Below are positions 22,888-35,392 of a stretch of 64,000 nt of DNA, in pieces. Under the pieces are notes generated by a model. It made no database searches. It was given only the letters and a program-made list of their open reading frames with translations, and was not told the DNA's origin. Source of the stretch: Magnolia sinica (lineage: Eukaryota > Streptophyta > Magnoliopsida > Magnoliales > Magnoliaceae); contig NC_080588.1 of the NCBI RefSeq assembly GCF_029962835.1, positions 44,933,001 through 44,997,000 of the forward strand, read 5' to 3'. The translations under genes and the position numbers were made by a program. The stretch's first letter is position 1. Each line of letters opens with the position of its first letter.

Positions 22888-25800
22888 TGGTCATACTCAG
22901 TTTAGCTTACAGCCCCCTCACTCGGGCGGATAAGGCCACACCTCCTCCAAACCAACCACGACACAGTGGGAGACGCGACCTACTAGTATTCGACACTCGG
23001 GCGCTCATGTATCCACTCGGTTTAGACGTTGGGGCGTCTCCTGGCCTCAGAGGTTTATGGACCTTCACCCACAGACATCCAAAGTGCCCAGATGCTCGAA
23101 CTAAACATTTCTGGTATCCCATCTAACCATCCACGACATGCCTGTGGAGGGTACGGCCCAGATGTCGCTAGGGCGTACAACAATCATATCACACGTATGC
23201 GAGATGCATGAGTCACACCGTCAAGTCATGTAGCAATCTTGCGCGTACCGTGCGCTCATGTGGGTAACTCCTATTAATGAGTCTCATAAATAATCTGTCC
23301 AATGACATATACTATGATCAGTCACTCCTCATATCAAGCATACATATGATGCGTATGAGCATGAATCATGGAGTTATACTAAGTATTTTAAATGGTAATG
23401 AACTATTCTTCCAACGAGGATGGGCCTAGATGGCTTACACACAACAAGTATGGACCTATCAATGGGTCTTAGGGAGAGTTGTAATGCGGACATTTAACCA
23501 ACATTATCCTTACAATGTGGACGTCAAACCATCATTGCTACCAAGGCACGACCCGTCATAAACATCATTACACAAACCATGGTGGAACCACGCATTACAA
23601 TGGACCTTATATACATCTCATTGGGCCTTAAATACATCAAATGGGCCGCATCACATGGGCCTTATATTCATCAAGTGGGCCGCATCAATGGGCTACACCA
23701 ATGGGCCTTATGTATATTGCAATGGGCCATAACTCATGGGCCTTGCATACATCACAATGGGCCCTCATATGGCAAGTGGGCCACATCACATGGGCTATAT
23801 GTATATCAAATGGGCCACACCCAAATATAAGTGGAGATAATGATTTCCACCATTAAAATTCCCAAGGCCCACCATAACATTTATTTCCCATCCAATCTGA
23901 TCATAAGGTCACACAGACCTGAATTAAGAGGAAAAACAAATTTCCTACCGATCCAAAACTTCTACACTCCTAAAGGAGTTCAATGGTAGACGTTCAATCC
24001 ACACTGTGCAATGTGGTCCACTTGATAAATAGATGTCTTATTTGTCTTAAGCCTTAAAATGAGTTTGCCAAAAGGGTGGACAGTTTGGACACATCCATCA
24101 GGGGTGGGGTCCACTGGCCGTCTAGCGAATGGACGGTCGAGCAAATGCCTAGACGGCATTGATAAAACTCATACATTGTGGCTGGGACCCATGGTCCTTG
24201 CCCTTCCGTCCAGCGGCGCAGGAGCGCAGCAGGACACTGCTGCTCGTCCTCTGGACATTTGCAGCAATAACGCCTGCTGCTGCTTGATTTTTATATATTT
24301 ATTTATTTTTAGTTTTCTCGAGGTTTTTCCTAGGTGGGACCCACATCAGGGGAATCCACTCTACCCATTGGATCCTATGGCTTAAGACAGTCTAAATGAG
24401 CCCAATATGCGATGTGTTTTGGTGTATAGAAACATCAAAGTGGGCCCTAATGGATTTTAACAATAGAAACCACTGTTTTCTATGACATGGCCCGCCAGAT
24501 AATCGGATTGGCCTCATATTTCGGCTCAACGTCTAAAATGAGCTGGGGAATGGCATAGACAGCATGGATTAGACCCATATATCAAGGTGGGGCCTGCATG
24601 AGCAAGACACCCAAGTTTTTAAATCAAACTGATATTTTTGTTTTGCCGTCGGTACACCACACTGTCCGTTCACACTTCTCTGTGAAGCCATGTCCACTGT
24701 CCCTGGACACTGGACGGTTTGCATATAACACATATCTAAGGTGGGCCCCACCTACAGGCATGCTGCCTAGGTGGGCCACCATAAGGTTGGATGGTGTGGA
24801 TAAGACATACATCAAGGTGGGGTACATCCGAGTGGGCCACACAGCCACATCATCACACACAAAAATAAATGAAAAAGAGAGGGAGAGAGAGAGAGAGAAA
24901 GAAGGAGACACGTGCGATGGAGGGACCCCGACACTATGGGCCCTCCCTTTCATGCATTCGATCATACATCAAGTGGGTCCCAATACATATGGGCTCATCA
25001 AATCAAAAATCAATGGTGGAGATTCCTTCTCCACTAAAATGGAAGGTCTAAATGACCTCTTTCAAACTAAAAAGTAAACATCATGATGAGGTCCATGGAG
25101 ATTGGCCCCATAATGGAATGATCATGTGAATCATAGTGGGCCATCGGCCACATCTAGGGTCCAAAGTGAGATCCATACCATCAATCAGTAAGCCTCACTT
25201 AGCCCATCATCAAAAGAATAAAATCTAGGGCTATAGAACACTCACCGTTCGATCTTCTTAGTCTGACGGAACGCCGGACTCCTTATGTCTCACTTTGATG
25301 GAAGATGATGAGAAATGAAGGGCTAGGATAATAGATCTTGGGATGAAAAGTGGGCCACACAACCCACTATTTTCTCTCTTGGAAGTGCTTGGACGTGCAC
25401 TCCTTTACTTGCTTGGAAAATGTGAAGAGAAAGAGAGAGAGAGAAGGGGTGATTGTAAGAAAGGTGATGGGTGTGAGTGATGGATGTAAGTTGATAGATA
25501 TACTTGACATATATGGGTGTGTAAGAGAGAGAGAAGGAGAGAGTTGACTTTGGAGTTGCTCTTGTACTTGACATGAGGTGATTGATTGATTGATTGATTG
25601 ATAGAAATTGTTGTAGAGATTCTCTTGGGATTGTAAACACGCGGTGTTTTCTTGAACTGAACGCCGGCCCACATCTCCTGGCTAAGGTATCGGATCGGTA
25701 TGTAAGACGCGGCATTGGAACCGCGGCGACGGCGCGGTCGCAAGGATACAAGTTTCGAGTCGAGCTAACTTTGATATATGGCACATAACTCAGGATCACG

Positions 25801-25895
25801 CACGACTGCTGTCTACGCGTCGCAGGTCGCCGGAATTCGACCGGGAGGACCGCGGAAACCTACGGAATAGTACAGGTTAAGATACAAGCCTTACA
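22888..25895 (-). mobile_element. Family A long LTR-like element, 5'-truncated copy 3
   Basis: The part at 22888 to about 23560 matches the right-half sequence of the element at 56753-61203. The part from about 23870 to 25895 matches its left half, all in reverse orientation. It ends GCCTTACA at 25895. Because both halves are joined in the same order as at 56753-61203, this confirms the layout of a full family A unit. Its beginning is cut exactly where the CACTA terminus ends. The GC-rich core ('cggcgacggcgcggtcg' at about 25725) and GA tract (about 25428-25445) are retained. Open frames inside are shadows of these low-complexity tracts. Confidence 0.7.
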
Positions 25896-27036
25896 CTTAT
25901 AATGATAGTTGTGTAAGCAAGGGGTGTAAACAATTGGCGAGAGAACTAGTTAGGATTGCACAGGCCATTAATAGGGCAACACCTGAATGTTAGACATAAG
26001 GCTAATAAAATATGCTAGTGGACCATATTGATCGAATCCAACACTGGATTAATGACTACACTACCTCATGCTTTCAGTCTTCTCATGTCTAATTTGGAAA
26101 ATTAATGACTACACTATCTCTCTGCACATCATTATATGGTTATTGGATTAACGAACATATAATGATGTGGACCTCAAAGTAGCCAATCATCGATAACTAC
26201 TTGGCCAATTAAATGTAAGCAGCTTCTTAGGACAATTATCATGGTGTCTTTTCTGTCTTTGCCATGTTTTCAGCTACTTGATTTTGACGGAGTTACATCC
26301 GTAAATGTGGCCATATTAATCTTATGTCTACTCTTCATATGTACTTTATAAATCTTTTACTTTTAAATATCCCATGTAATTTTACTACTCTTTTACACCA
26401 TTCCATATTTTGCTGATGGATTAATAGAGTAACTTGACTAGTCGGATACAGTAGGCTCTACAACTAACATGCTACTTCCTTCTATCAGTCTAGAAGTGAT
26501 ACTTTAGCATGACACAATTGCATTGAAGGTACGTTCGCTATCTTTACATCTGTCTTTTTCCTACTTGACTTTGCACTCCTTCAGCTTGTCTAAGTTTACA
26601 TCTTCCATGCAATTGATGGTAACATATATAGGGGTTTGTAATGAAACAAGAACTCTTTTCTACTCTATAATGTCTCCATAACTTAATCGTTTGATAAAGT
26701 CATTACACCGCACCCATCCTCCTACCTACTAAATACTCCTTAGCGTTGGATGATCAGTTTCATATTTCAGATAAAATGCAATTCATGTGTATATATATTT
26801 TTAGTGTTAACATTTTCACACCTGAAGCTCTTGATATGACTTCGTCTGTGGGCTGCATACTATATCGTAGTCCGCTAGCAGGCAGAAGACATGTAGTCCC
26901 TATAAAATGACCAATGTGAAAATTTCTATAAAAAGACCAGTGTGGAAATTGTTTGTCTCATATCATATTAAAACTTTGTGGCCTACTTTGGATGTATAAG
27001 GTCAACGACTGATATTAATGTCTTTTTTCTCCCAAA
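25896..27036. other. AT-rich leader of the PIF/Harbinger element (inferred)
   Basis: No gene and no obvious repeat unit. Its position, directly upstream of the first transposase exon and directly after a family A end, suggests it holds the 5' noncoding part of the Harbinger element. I could not identify a terminal inverted repeat. Confidence 0.3.
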
Positions 27037-27272
27037 ATGTATGTAATAAATAAGAGGATGGATAGCTTGGATGGGGAAGAGATGGCTGCGTGTATAGTTG
27101 TTCTCGCATCAATAGCCTGCATAGTTGTAGTTGGAGAGTACTGTCAAGTGTACATGTTCAAACAACCAACATGCCAATGCGATGATGAGTGGGTGAAGTT
27201 CATCAACTTTATTTTCCCTTTTAACGATAGATATTGTTTTACGCAGCTCAAGATGACTCATGATGATGTACG
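27037..27272 (+). pseudogene. PIF/Harbinger transposase, N-terminal fragment
   Basis: An open frame begins MYVINKRMDSLDGEEMAACI; the likely true start is the internal MDSLDGEEM. This fits plant PIF/Harbinger nucleases, which begin with a short acidic MDxxDxEE-type segment, a hydrophobic stretch (VVLASIACIVVV) and then an aromatic, tyrosine-containing segment. 'QLKMTHDDV' near the end corresponds to the family's conserved (L/F)RM(T/K)xxxF region before the helix-turn-helix. The frame is cut after 'GATGTACG' by an insertion starting at 27273 and resumes at 31216. The downstream fragments (31216-31321 and 42238-43295) identify the family securely; this N-terminal part alone would be less certain. 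Confidence 0.7.
27268..27272 (+). repeat. Target duplication GTACG, left copy
   Basis: GTACG immediately precedes TGTAACAA at 27273. The matching copy is 31216-31220. Both sit in the transposase reading frame, so excision would restore the codon run. Confidence 0.85.
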
Positions 27273-28612
27273 TGTAACAACTCATGTTTGAAAATTCTAG
27301 GTGTTAACTTACTACTAAGACCAAACCAACCAAAACTTACGGTTGATAAATCAACCAAACAGCCCATCTGGACCTTAAATCTAGCTAATATTTAACCAAA
27401 GACAGGTAGTTAACTTGCTAAGGCAAACAGACGGTGTAGATCACACCGAGCATAACAAGTACCCCACTTTTTAAACACATGCCTGTGCACAGATTGTGTA
27501 CACCCGCAGTACATGGGACTGTGAATGCAGTCAAATTGAGTTTGACCTCATAAAAACCAAGAGAGATGGAAATTTCTTCCCATTTTCCCGTGTCTTGGAA
27601 TTCAAATGAACCAAGTTCGTTCTCATCCCAAAACGACCCACCAGCAGTAGCCGTCTCCATGATTAGGACCATCCATCATGATCAGTGTGACCCACTAACC
27701 ATAACCATGTCTGAAATATGTGTGGCAGTTCATGCACATGTGCATGGTCATCACCCTAATCAGCGATGCCGACACTATCGATCGCCAAATGCAGAAATCC
27801 ACGTCAACCGGATCCACATCAGCGACTCGTCGCTGGCGGATCCGTTCGCTCCAGATATTCGGAGCTTGTCCACCCTGCAAGTTGGAGCCCTTGTCACCCT
27901 TACCATTACTGGAAATGGCTCCCTATTCAAAAAAAAAAAAGAGGCGGAAGGAAGATATTCTGTTTTTAGCTCTACTGATCTCAACCCTTCCTCAGTTTCT
28001 AGAAGGCTCATTCAAGCATTTTGGAGCATCGAAATTAAGTCAGTCAAATGAGCTCCTAACAATCTACGGTCCATCTCTCATCGTGTAATGGACCCCATAA
28101 GCCTCCTAAATATAATCCAACCCATTTAAACGCCCCCGATCATCAGATCAGCTGGTCGTTGCAAGATCACCATGATCAGCGAACCATCTCCTCCAAAACA
28201 GCCGAGAACCCACCTTCCTTGAAGATGACACATCTACCAATCTGAGCCGTTCATTGCAGGGCTTGTCCATCCCAGAACGCTTACAGAACAATTGTCTAGG
28301 CCCATGCAATTATCGGACCAGACGTAAAGACTCCTAAGCAAGGATTCTCGATCCTTCTTTCCCTAACAACACAGCTAATCCCATGATTAGTAACAGAAGC
28401 CTCTTGAAGCGGTAAGAAGTTTATTTAAACCCTGGAAGTTTAAGGCAAGTCCTAATGCAAAGCGACGAGAAAGGAAAGAAATAGAAAGAGAGAGGGAGAA
28501 GGAGAGAAGTTCAGCCGTTGGAGCGAGTTGCGGACTTCTATCGCAACTCAACTCAGCCGCTTCTGTGAGCGTGTCAGTTTCAGACCGTGATCGTTCATTT
28601 ACTGAGAAGAGG

Positions 28613-28668
<56 letters not shown>

Positions 28669-31215
28669 CTCCTTCTACCTCAGCAGCCAGCTCGATCCGA
28701 GGCTCAATCTCACTCAGTTGCAGAACCACCGACTCTACGGCAACTCGGCCTTCCAGAAAACCAATCGAACTCGCTGAAAATCCTGACTATCCCAACACTG
28801 TCGGTCATCTCCAACAACGTCTATCTGTCGTAGATCAGGAAGGTCCAACCAGCCCATAAAATATCCTCAAACAGAAAGCAATCGCAGGTAATAGATTGCT
28901 ATTCAACCGAGTTTTGAGATTGAGTTGTTAGTGAGGCATTAGTTTACTGACTCGACCAAAATCCGTATTTCAGGGTAAAACCTTGACTTAGATCAGATCT
29001 GGAGCACAATTTACTTCAATCCCCCTACACCATCAGGTATCATGAATCGAATTCCAACTAATTTAAATCATGCTACACTCAACTCGTTAGTGAGTTGACT
29101 CTACAAATGTGCAACCGAGTCAAACACGTTTTATCTCCAGGGTTCTGTGTTTAGAACTAACCAGGAAGACCCTTGGAGATATCACTAATTCTCTAAGTTA
29201 AATAACCCAGGGACAGATAGCAAATATACTCTCTTATTCACTCATCTTCATGTTAATGACTAGACTGTGTTGACTCAGTAATAACACGTTGAGCTTGTGC
29301 ATCCAGGAATGCCCTCAACTGTTTAATCTGAAGAATAATCTTACTCTCAACCTCATTAGATCATGTGAGTAATTCACAAAGCCCAAAATCCATGTGATGG
29401 GCAATCCTCATGTGAAACGGAAATAAAAATCTAATTCATTATTGTTTTAATTTTAGGACTCATATAGCTTCACCGGATAAGAACATCCAAATCAAGGACA
29501 ACACTCACCCAAGGTGAGGAATATCCCACATTGCTTCTTTCATTCATTAAATTCCATGTTAATTTTAAGCCTAAAGTGTAGAGAATTTTAGAGTATTGTA
29601 AACATTGATTTCATTCCTTTTATCCCTAGTTTGTGTTGATAATCATGAAGAAATGTTTCAAACCCTATTGCTTTAAATTCTATATTTATAGAATTTTGTC
29701 TTATAATTCTTATGCCACATTTGTAACTGTTTGTTTATGGGTACACTTCTATCAGTCATAACATGAAATAGGAAATTTCATTTCAATCTATCTTATAAAT
29801 GATATGGTGAAGAATTGCCCTCATAGCTTCCTATATTCTTTAATTTCCAATCTAGCTCGAATCTAATATATGGATAGATGTAGAATATAGTGATCAAGAA
29901 TTAATTTCTTAGTATTGAATGACATAAAGTAATGCTTTGAATCCTATCATTCAAATTTTATGAGTACAATTATTCCCATCATCACTACATTACGTTGGTA
30001 GTTACGTGTTTATGAGAATATTTCTAATGGCATAATTACATAAGTCTTACAACTTCATTTCATTTAATCATACGAGTTGCATAATGAAGATTTTGTATGG
30101 AATATTCTCCTTATAAGAAATGTAGAAGAGACTCTTAAATAATTTCAATGATCTAATCATACTTGAAATTGACGCGTTACATTGGTAAGCCCTCATTTGA
30201 GCTTAGAGAAATTATGAAGATCCATGTTGAATTCATGGTTGGACGTTTAATCTTTTGCTAAGAACCTTATGACTTAATTATGTTTACAATTTGAGGAGTA
30301 ATCTTATCAAATTTAAAGAATGTACATGAGTACCATGGTGCATAACATCCACGCATGACATGTGAGCTTTACCGAGTGCTTAATGTAAGCCACATTCTGC
30401 TAGGTTTGCTAAAGGATCTATTACTTGATTTAAACCATCAGAATATGTGCAGTTGCACCACTATGGGCTGCTTACCCTTTTCATGAGGCATTTCCAGGTT
30501 TAGAACCTCCTCGGGTGTATCCTGAGTATTTTTCTAGGAGGTTAGATATCTTTGTGCGCACTCACCTACATGGTCTTTTCCAAGTAGGCAGTCTACCGTG
30601 TGTGACCTCTTCTTTTGACAGTTGGATGTGCATTCCCAGATTTGTGACTTGAGCATACATTCATACAGCCATGCACATGTACATATGCTATTACCGTATC
30701 TATGAATTGGATATGTTGGTTTAAACTACATGGGAATGATTTGATATGCATGAATCTTTGAGGGAAATTTTCACTGAGTTATCACTCATTCAATCGTGTG
30801 GTGACACCAAATAGACACGGGTTTGACATCGGATGAAGACCCCTATGATGGGACCCCAGGGACAGCTGGGGAGGAGTTTGGCAAGGAGGACTTTTATGCT
30901 GACGTAGTTGAGCCATTTGAGCTTAACTAATATCTTAGGATTTACTTACGTTCGTATTTCAAACTTTATATTTTGCTTATATTTTGAGGATTGTAATTAA
31001 AATCCCCTGCCAAGGGATTTAATTTTGTTGATACATATGCGAGTTTAAATTTCCTTGTTAATGTTTGCAACAATTTAGCTTGTGTAGAAATTTATTTACA
31101 ACATGCCATAAAATTCTCTATACATTATATGTGTGATGTCTTATTTCATGACGTAACCTTCTGGATTCTCATACTCGGGTGATCATCCTCAAGTCATGAG
31201 ATCCAGGATGTTACA
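27273..31215. mobile_element. 3.9 kb solo-LTR-like insertion (TGTAACAA...TGTTACA)
   Basis: The unit begins TGTAACAACTCATG and ends GGATGTTACA, and is flanked by a perfect 5 bp duplication GTACG (27268-27272 and 31216-31220). TG...CA ends and a 5 bp duplication are the signature of LTR integration, and no internal pair of direct long repeats is evident, so a solo LTR is the simplest reading. It contains a (GA)n tract at 28616-28668 just after a 'tttaaacc' stretch, a layout reminiscent of an LTR promoter and leader. A coding-like scrap lies near 30835-30930 (plus), reading SDEDPYDGTPGTAGEEFGKE and ending PFELN then stop. Long frames at 27566-28088 and 28565-28859 come from low-complexity sequence. 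The lineage is unknown; it is not family A. Confidence 0.75.
28616..28668 (+). repeat. (GA)n microsatellite
   Basis: About 26 GA units with one interruption, inside the 27273-31215 insertion. Responsible for an arginine/glutamate-repeat open frame that is not a gene. Confidence 0.95.
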
Positions 31216-31321
31216 GTACGGGAGAAGACAAATCTCCGCGATAATTGTCATGTTAGTATGGAAGAATAACTCATAATTTTCTACACAAGATAGGACATAA
31301 CGTGCATAATAGGGTCATAGG
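31216..31321 (+). pseudogene. PIF/Harbinger transposase, middle fragment
   Basis: A short island of transposase between two insertions. One frame reads REKTNLRDNCHVSMEE followed by a stop. After a one-base shift it continues HNFLHKIGHNVHNRVIG, the conserved Harbinger segment (V.VEEQ.A.FLH..GHN..NR). It starts right after the end of the 27273-31215 insertion, sharing its GTACG duplication, and stops at ATAGG (31317-31321), the duplication of the copia element. The next residues of the motif (HCFIQSGKTVS) resume at 42243. It is disabled by at least one in-frame stop and a frameshift. Confidence 0.85.
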
Positions 31322-33316
31322 TGAAAAGGCCTAGCTATATGTCCTAGAGGGGGGATGAATAGGACAATGCCAAATAAAACTTATAACAGCGGAATTAAAA
31401 AGGATATGATAGCCAAAATAAATCACAATGCAAGAAAGTAAAATAACCTCAAAATTCAGATCTTGAGAGGTTGATACAAATGTTGTTCTAAGGACAACCT
31501 TACACCAAAAACCAGAGTTTATGGTAGGACAACCTTATTTCTAGAAAGATCTTTGTATCAAATCTCAAACCGAAGAGGAATACAGAAATAAATACAAACT
31601 GAATTAAAATAAATTGTAATCACAAATGTATTGTTCTAGGGACAGCCATACACCATAAAAATGGCAGGGCAACCTTGCTGGAACAACTTTTAAAGGAAAT
31701 TGAATATCAAGCTGATAAAGGAATAGCATAAAATAAATTCTAAACTATTACAAAATTCTCACAATGCTTGAATTAAATGATTACAACATTCACCACCATA
31801 CATACATCCCACAAAAGAATAATTAAAGATCAGAAGTATAAATCATTCAACCACAACACAAGGGATTATAGTGGTTCGCTTGTGTGTTCACCAACTGTTA
31901 AACAACAGCCACACAGAATGCTACTCCACTCCTAATATCCTCACACAGGGGATATTAGCGTTCACTAACAAAATAGGTTTTCCCAGGTTCACCCAAAACC
32001 TTTACAATTGTGTCTTTGTCTGTGGGCTTACACAATTAAAAAACCCCACTTCTGAGTTTTCCTGGCTCTCCTCAGATAACCAATACAACAAGATTTTTCT
32101 GGCAAATCTTAAAAGAAACCAAAACAGAAAGGAATTTACAATTAAATGTAAAATACCTGATTATCTCCTTCGTTGTAGCAGCCCGGTAGAACCAAATTAG
32201 AATAGATGATTGAATGTCCAAGTTCAATGTCTAGTACTCAATTACAATGATTCTAATTCTAATAGATGTTAAATTAAACCAAATAGGGCTTGCCTTAATT
32301 GATTTTGATTCCAAAGAAAGGGAATAACAATTCCTCTTATCAAATTAGATTGGAATAGCAGAAACAAAATCAATTAAATAAAGCTAAGGAAAGAGAATAT
32401 TAAATAAGCACACTTAGCTTAGATGGAGCACAGAATTATCTCTCAGAAGTTCGACGAAGATTGGCTTGAATGGGTTAATTAATTCAATGATTTCTTCTGA
32501 GATTCGTGCACTATTTATAGGTGAGCAGATCGTGTCTTCGACTGGTCTAGGGAGCTCTTCGACTAGTCGAAGCAATAACAGATATTTGAAAAATCAGGCG
32601 CGATAAGCTTTGACCGTTCTACGACTAGTCGTAGGTCACCTTCGACTGGTCGAAGAACCTGAAAAACAACGCTGGATTTTGAGTCGAAGATTTTCGACTG
32701 GTCGAAGATGCAGTCGACACTGTTCCTTTGACTGGTCGAACAGATTCCTGGACTAGTTGAAGCCTAACACATTTTATCCGAAATTTGTAACAAACTCACG
32801 ACTGATCGAGAAATTTCTTAGACTGGTCGAAGCAACTCTAGGACTAGTCGAAGAAGGCCTAAGACTAGTCGAAGAACAGACCAAACTTATGTAAAATAAA
32901 CATTCAATTTATGTATCCAAAGTGACCTACTTCTAAGGTCAACCTAAGGTCAGTCAAACCTCAACCCTAAAGTAAGGACATTGAAACATTAGGAACTAGT
33001 GACCTTGAAGTATGAGCCTTGAAGTCTTGATGTAATTCAATCTTGAAATCTTGATGTAGCTCAATCTTAAAAGTGTCTTAAATTCTTTACAAACTGCCTT
33101 GTACTCTTCTTGAAGTCTTGCAACTTGAGTCTTGTCTTGTGAGCAGTTCTTGCATTCAAGATTGATCCTTGTACTTGTGAGTTTTGCTTGTTGTGAGCTT
33201 AGCTTGTTCATGAATGTTGATCTTTGAGAGAGCTTCACTTATGCAAGTTATATATAACAGTGATTTTGGCACCACAAATTTGACAACAGACAGGGATATA
33301 AACTATAGCACTTACA
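31322..33316 (-). repeat. 3' LTR of the copia element (1995 bp)
   Basis: Left LTR on plus, starting TGAAAAGGCC and ending CACTTACA. It aligns end to end with 40227-42237, with about ten differences in the first 700 bases by eye. It carries a cluster of palindromic motifs of the type CGACTAGTCG or CGACTGGTCGAAG between about 32530 and 32880. Confidence 0.95.
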
Positions 33317-33330
33317 ATCTCCCCCTTTGT
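33317..33330 (-). promoter_or_regulatory. Polypurine tract of the copia element
   Basis: On minus the bases just before the 3' LTR read CAAAGGGGGAGAT, directly followed by TGTAAGTGC. This is the site where plus-strand DNA synthesis primes in LTR retrotransposons. Confidence 0.9.
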
Positions 33331-34053
33331 CAAATTAGTGACAAAACACATAACCAAGATAAACATAAAGTAAAACAACTGGTTAAAGAGTTATGAACCA
33401 GGTCATATCAACTGGCTTACCTGTAAATCAATATTCAATATTCAACATTCAACATTTAACTAGTTTCATTCAACTAGTTCAAACATACTCCCAGTTTCAT
33501 TCAACTAGTTCAAACATACTCCCCCTGAGTAACATAACCAATGTTACTCCTCTCACAATCACATCGTTAAAAACAAACCATTCTCTCCCTTTTTGTCACA
33601 ATATGACAAAGGAAACAACAATAAAGGAGAACTAAATAAAGGGATATATGAGAGTAAACATGAGGAGTTATGAGAGTATAGTAAAACAGAGATAGAGATA
33701 CTCAGCATAGCTTCACATAGAATAAATATCCAGCATAAAACATAGATAGTATTCAACTCAAAATCAGTCAACCAAGTGCTAAGTTATAAAGATATTACAG
33801 ACCAGAAGTCTCATATAAACTAGTCAGAACCAGAACCAGATGACGGAGCAGGAATAGAGGGATCAAGTTAGTGCATGCCTTTGTTCAATCGCCTAAGATA
33901 TTTGCGCATGTACTTGAATTGTAAATCATGAGCAACAGACATGTTTTTCATCTTTACATTTATATTCTCAACTTTATCCTCTAATGCACTAAGACAAGCA
34001 TCAACATCAGATGGTTCAAAATCTGGATCATTTGTTGAGTCAGAATCCAGTTC

Positions 34054-34977
34054 CTAAAAAATGTCATTCACATTAATGTCATCACCAGCTTCTTCATGAC
34101 CACCACCACCACCACCACCTTGTTCAGGAAGTAGATCCAGCTTCATCTTATTGATATTAGTATTGTTGAAGATCAGATGATGGATTGGTGTCTCATCAAC
34201 CGGCATATCGACTAACATATGTGTAGCCAATACAGTCATTAAATAGGCAAAAGGAATGTCACTATTATCAGGATGGAGTCTAAACTGAAGAATGAAATGA
34301 CAGATTAAGGATGCTAAACAAATCTGAGTACCATTGGAAATAGCATGGATAACACGAACCATAAACGAAGTCAAGTCAGTTTTATTACCCGAACGAGGAT
34401 ACAGATTAGACACAAAGATTTTGTGGAGAATTCTGTACTTGGGTAACAAATACCTTGCAGGAAGCGCATTCCCTTTTTGTGTCCATTGAACATCCATGTT
34501 GCACAAGTCTCTAGTGAGCATGCGTTTTTCAGATATTGAGGGTTTATCAGTTAAGTTATGGATAGGAATACCCTCATCATTCATAGGAATGTCCATAAGG
34601 GCTGAAATTAAATGACGATCAATGTCAAAAGGCCCTTCTCTAGTAGATATTTTAAAAGTTAAATTATCCTGTGAGAAAGCACTAATACATGTAAACATGG
34701 ATTGGGCAATGGACCGGTATGCAGGCCCACCCCAATGTAATAAGTTAACCCAACCTACAGCTTCAAGCATAGGAAGGATGTCAAAAGGTGCAATATGATT
34801 AACATCAACAGGATGTTCAACAATAACATTATGTAATCTAATGTCCCTAACATATGATGGATCATCATTGGAAACAAGAAGATGACGCTTAGAGATAATG
34901 GACGATCTGGAGGAAGAAGAAGGACCACGGGAAGTAGTTTTTCTACCTCTAGAAGCCATTTGCAACAAGGATATCAA
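34054..34977 (-). CDS. Extra ORF between RNase H and the 3' LTR, plant-transposon-protein type
   Basis: An intact frame; the likely start is the methionine at 34959 (MASRGRKTTSRGPSSSSRSS), giving about 301 residues. The N-terminus is basic and serine/arginine-rich. The central part contains FDIDRHLISALMDIP and, near residue 180, YRILHKIFVSNLYPRSGNKT followed by a hydrophobic region. The acidic tail has a seven-glycine run. The central part aligns with the ORF at 54623 (RLLHHICNYNVYPRANN there), and the pattern matches the family annotated in plants as putative plant transposon protein. It occupies the env-like position of SIRE elements, but no signal peptide or fusion-protein layout is seen. 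Function unknown. It is the only long ORF of the element without a stop. Confidence 0.75.
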   Translation of the reverse strand: MISLLQMASRGRKTTSRGPSSSSRSSIISKRHLLVSNDDPSYVRDIRLHNVIVEHPVDVNHIAPFDILPMLEAVGWVNLLHWGGPAYRSIAQSMFTCISAFSQDNLTFKISTREGPFDIDRHLISALMDIPMNDEGIPIHNLTDKPSISEKRMLTRDLCNMDVQWTQKGNALPARYLLPKYRILHKIFVSNLYPRSGNKTDLTSFMVRVIHAISNGTQICLASLICHFILQFRLHPDNSDIPFAYLMTVLATHMLVDMPVDETPIHHLIFNNTNINKMKLDLLPEQGGGGGGGHEEAGDDINVNDIF

Positions 34978-35392
34978 GAAAATAAGAAGTTACAAAGGAT
35001 TGAGAAGTGGGTTTACACAAAACAGAATTTTCAAAATCCAAACCCCAAATCTCAATGAAATCCAAAATACAAAGCTTAAAGCTTGAAAAGTAAACAATCT
35101 AGACACAAAGCTGCAAGAAAAATGTGATTTGAAACACTAACCTTGAAGAACATGAAAGATGGGTTCGACAAGTCGAAGCACGGCTCCTTAGAGAAGAAAA
35201 CTGAAATGAGGAAGAAAGCAAAAATCCCCAAATTTTAAGCTGGTTCTCCTACACACATAACAATCCACTGTCTAATCCTCACACAGGGACTAGTCGAAGA
35301 ATGACCAAAAATTCATATTTCTTGCAAATTATACAAAAATTAGAATTCAATCTAGCAAATATATACACTATAATACAAGTAGGCATAAATAA

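Noticed and set aside
28565-28859. Arg/Glu-repeat open frames
   Set aside because: Generated by the (GA)n microsatellite.
31871-32200. 109-codon plus frame, with a shorter partner at 40912-41112
   Set aside because: Antisense within the copia LTRs; the frame is not equally open in both, so it is probably chance.
32996-33238. 80-codon minus frame (MKLSQRSTFMNKLSSQQAKL...), also present at 41917-42159
   Set aside because: Lies within both LTRs of the copia element and is duplicated only because LTRs are duplicated; no domain recognised and no separate gene supported.
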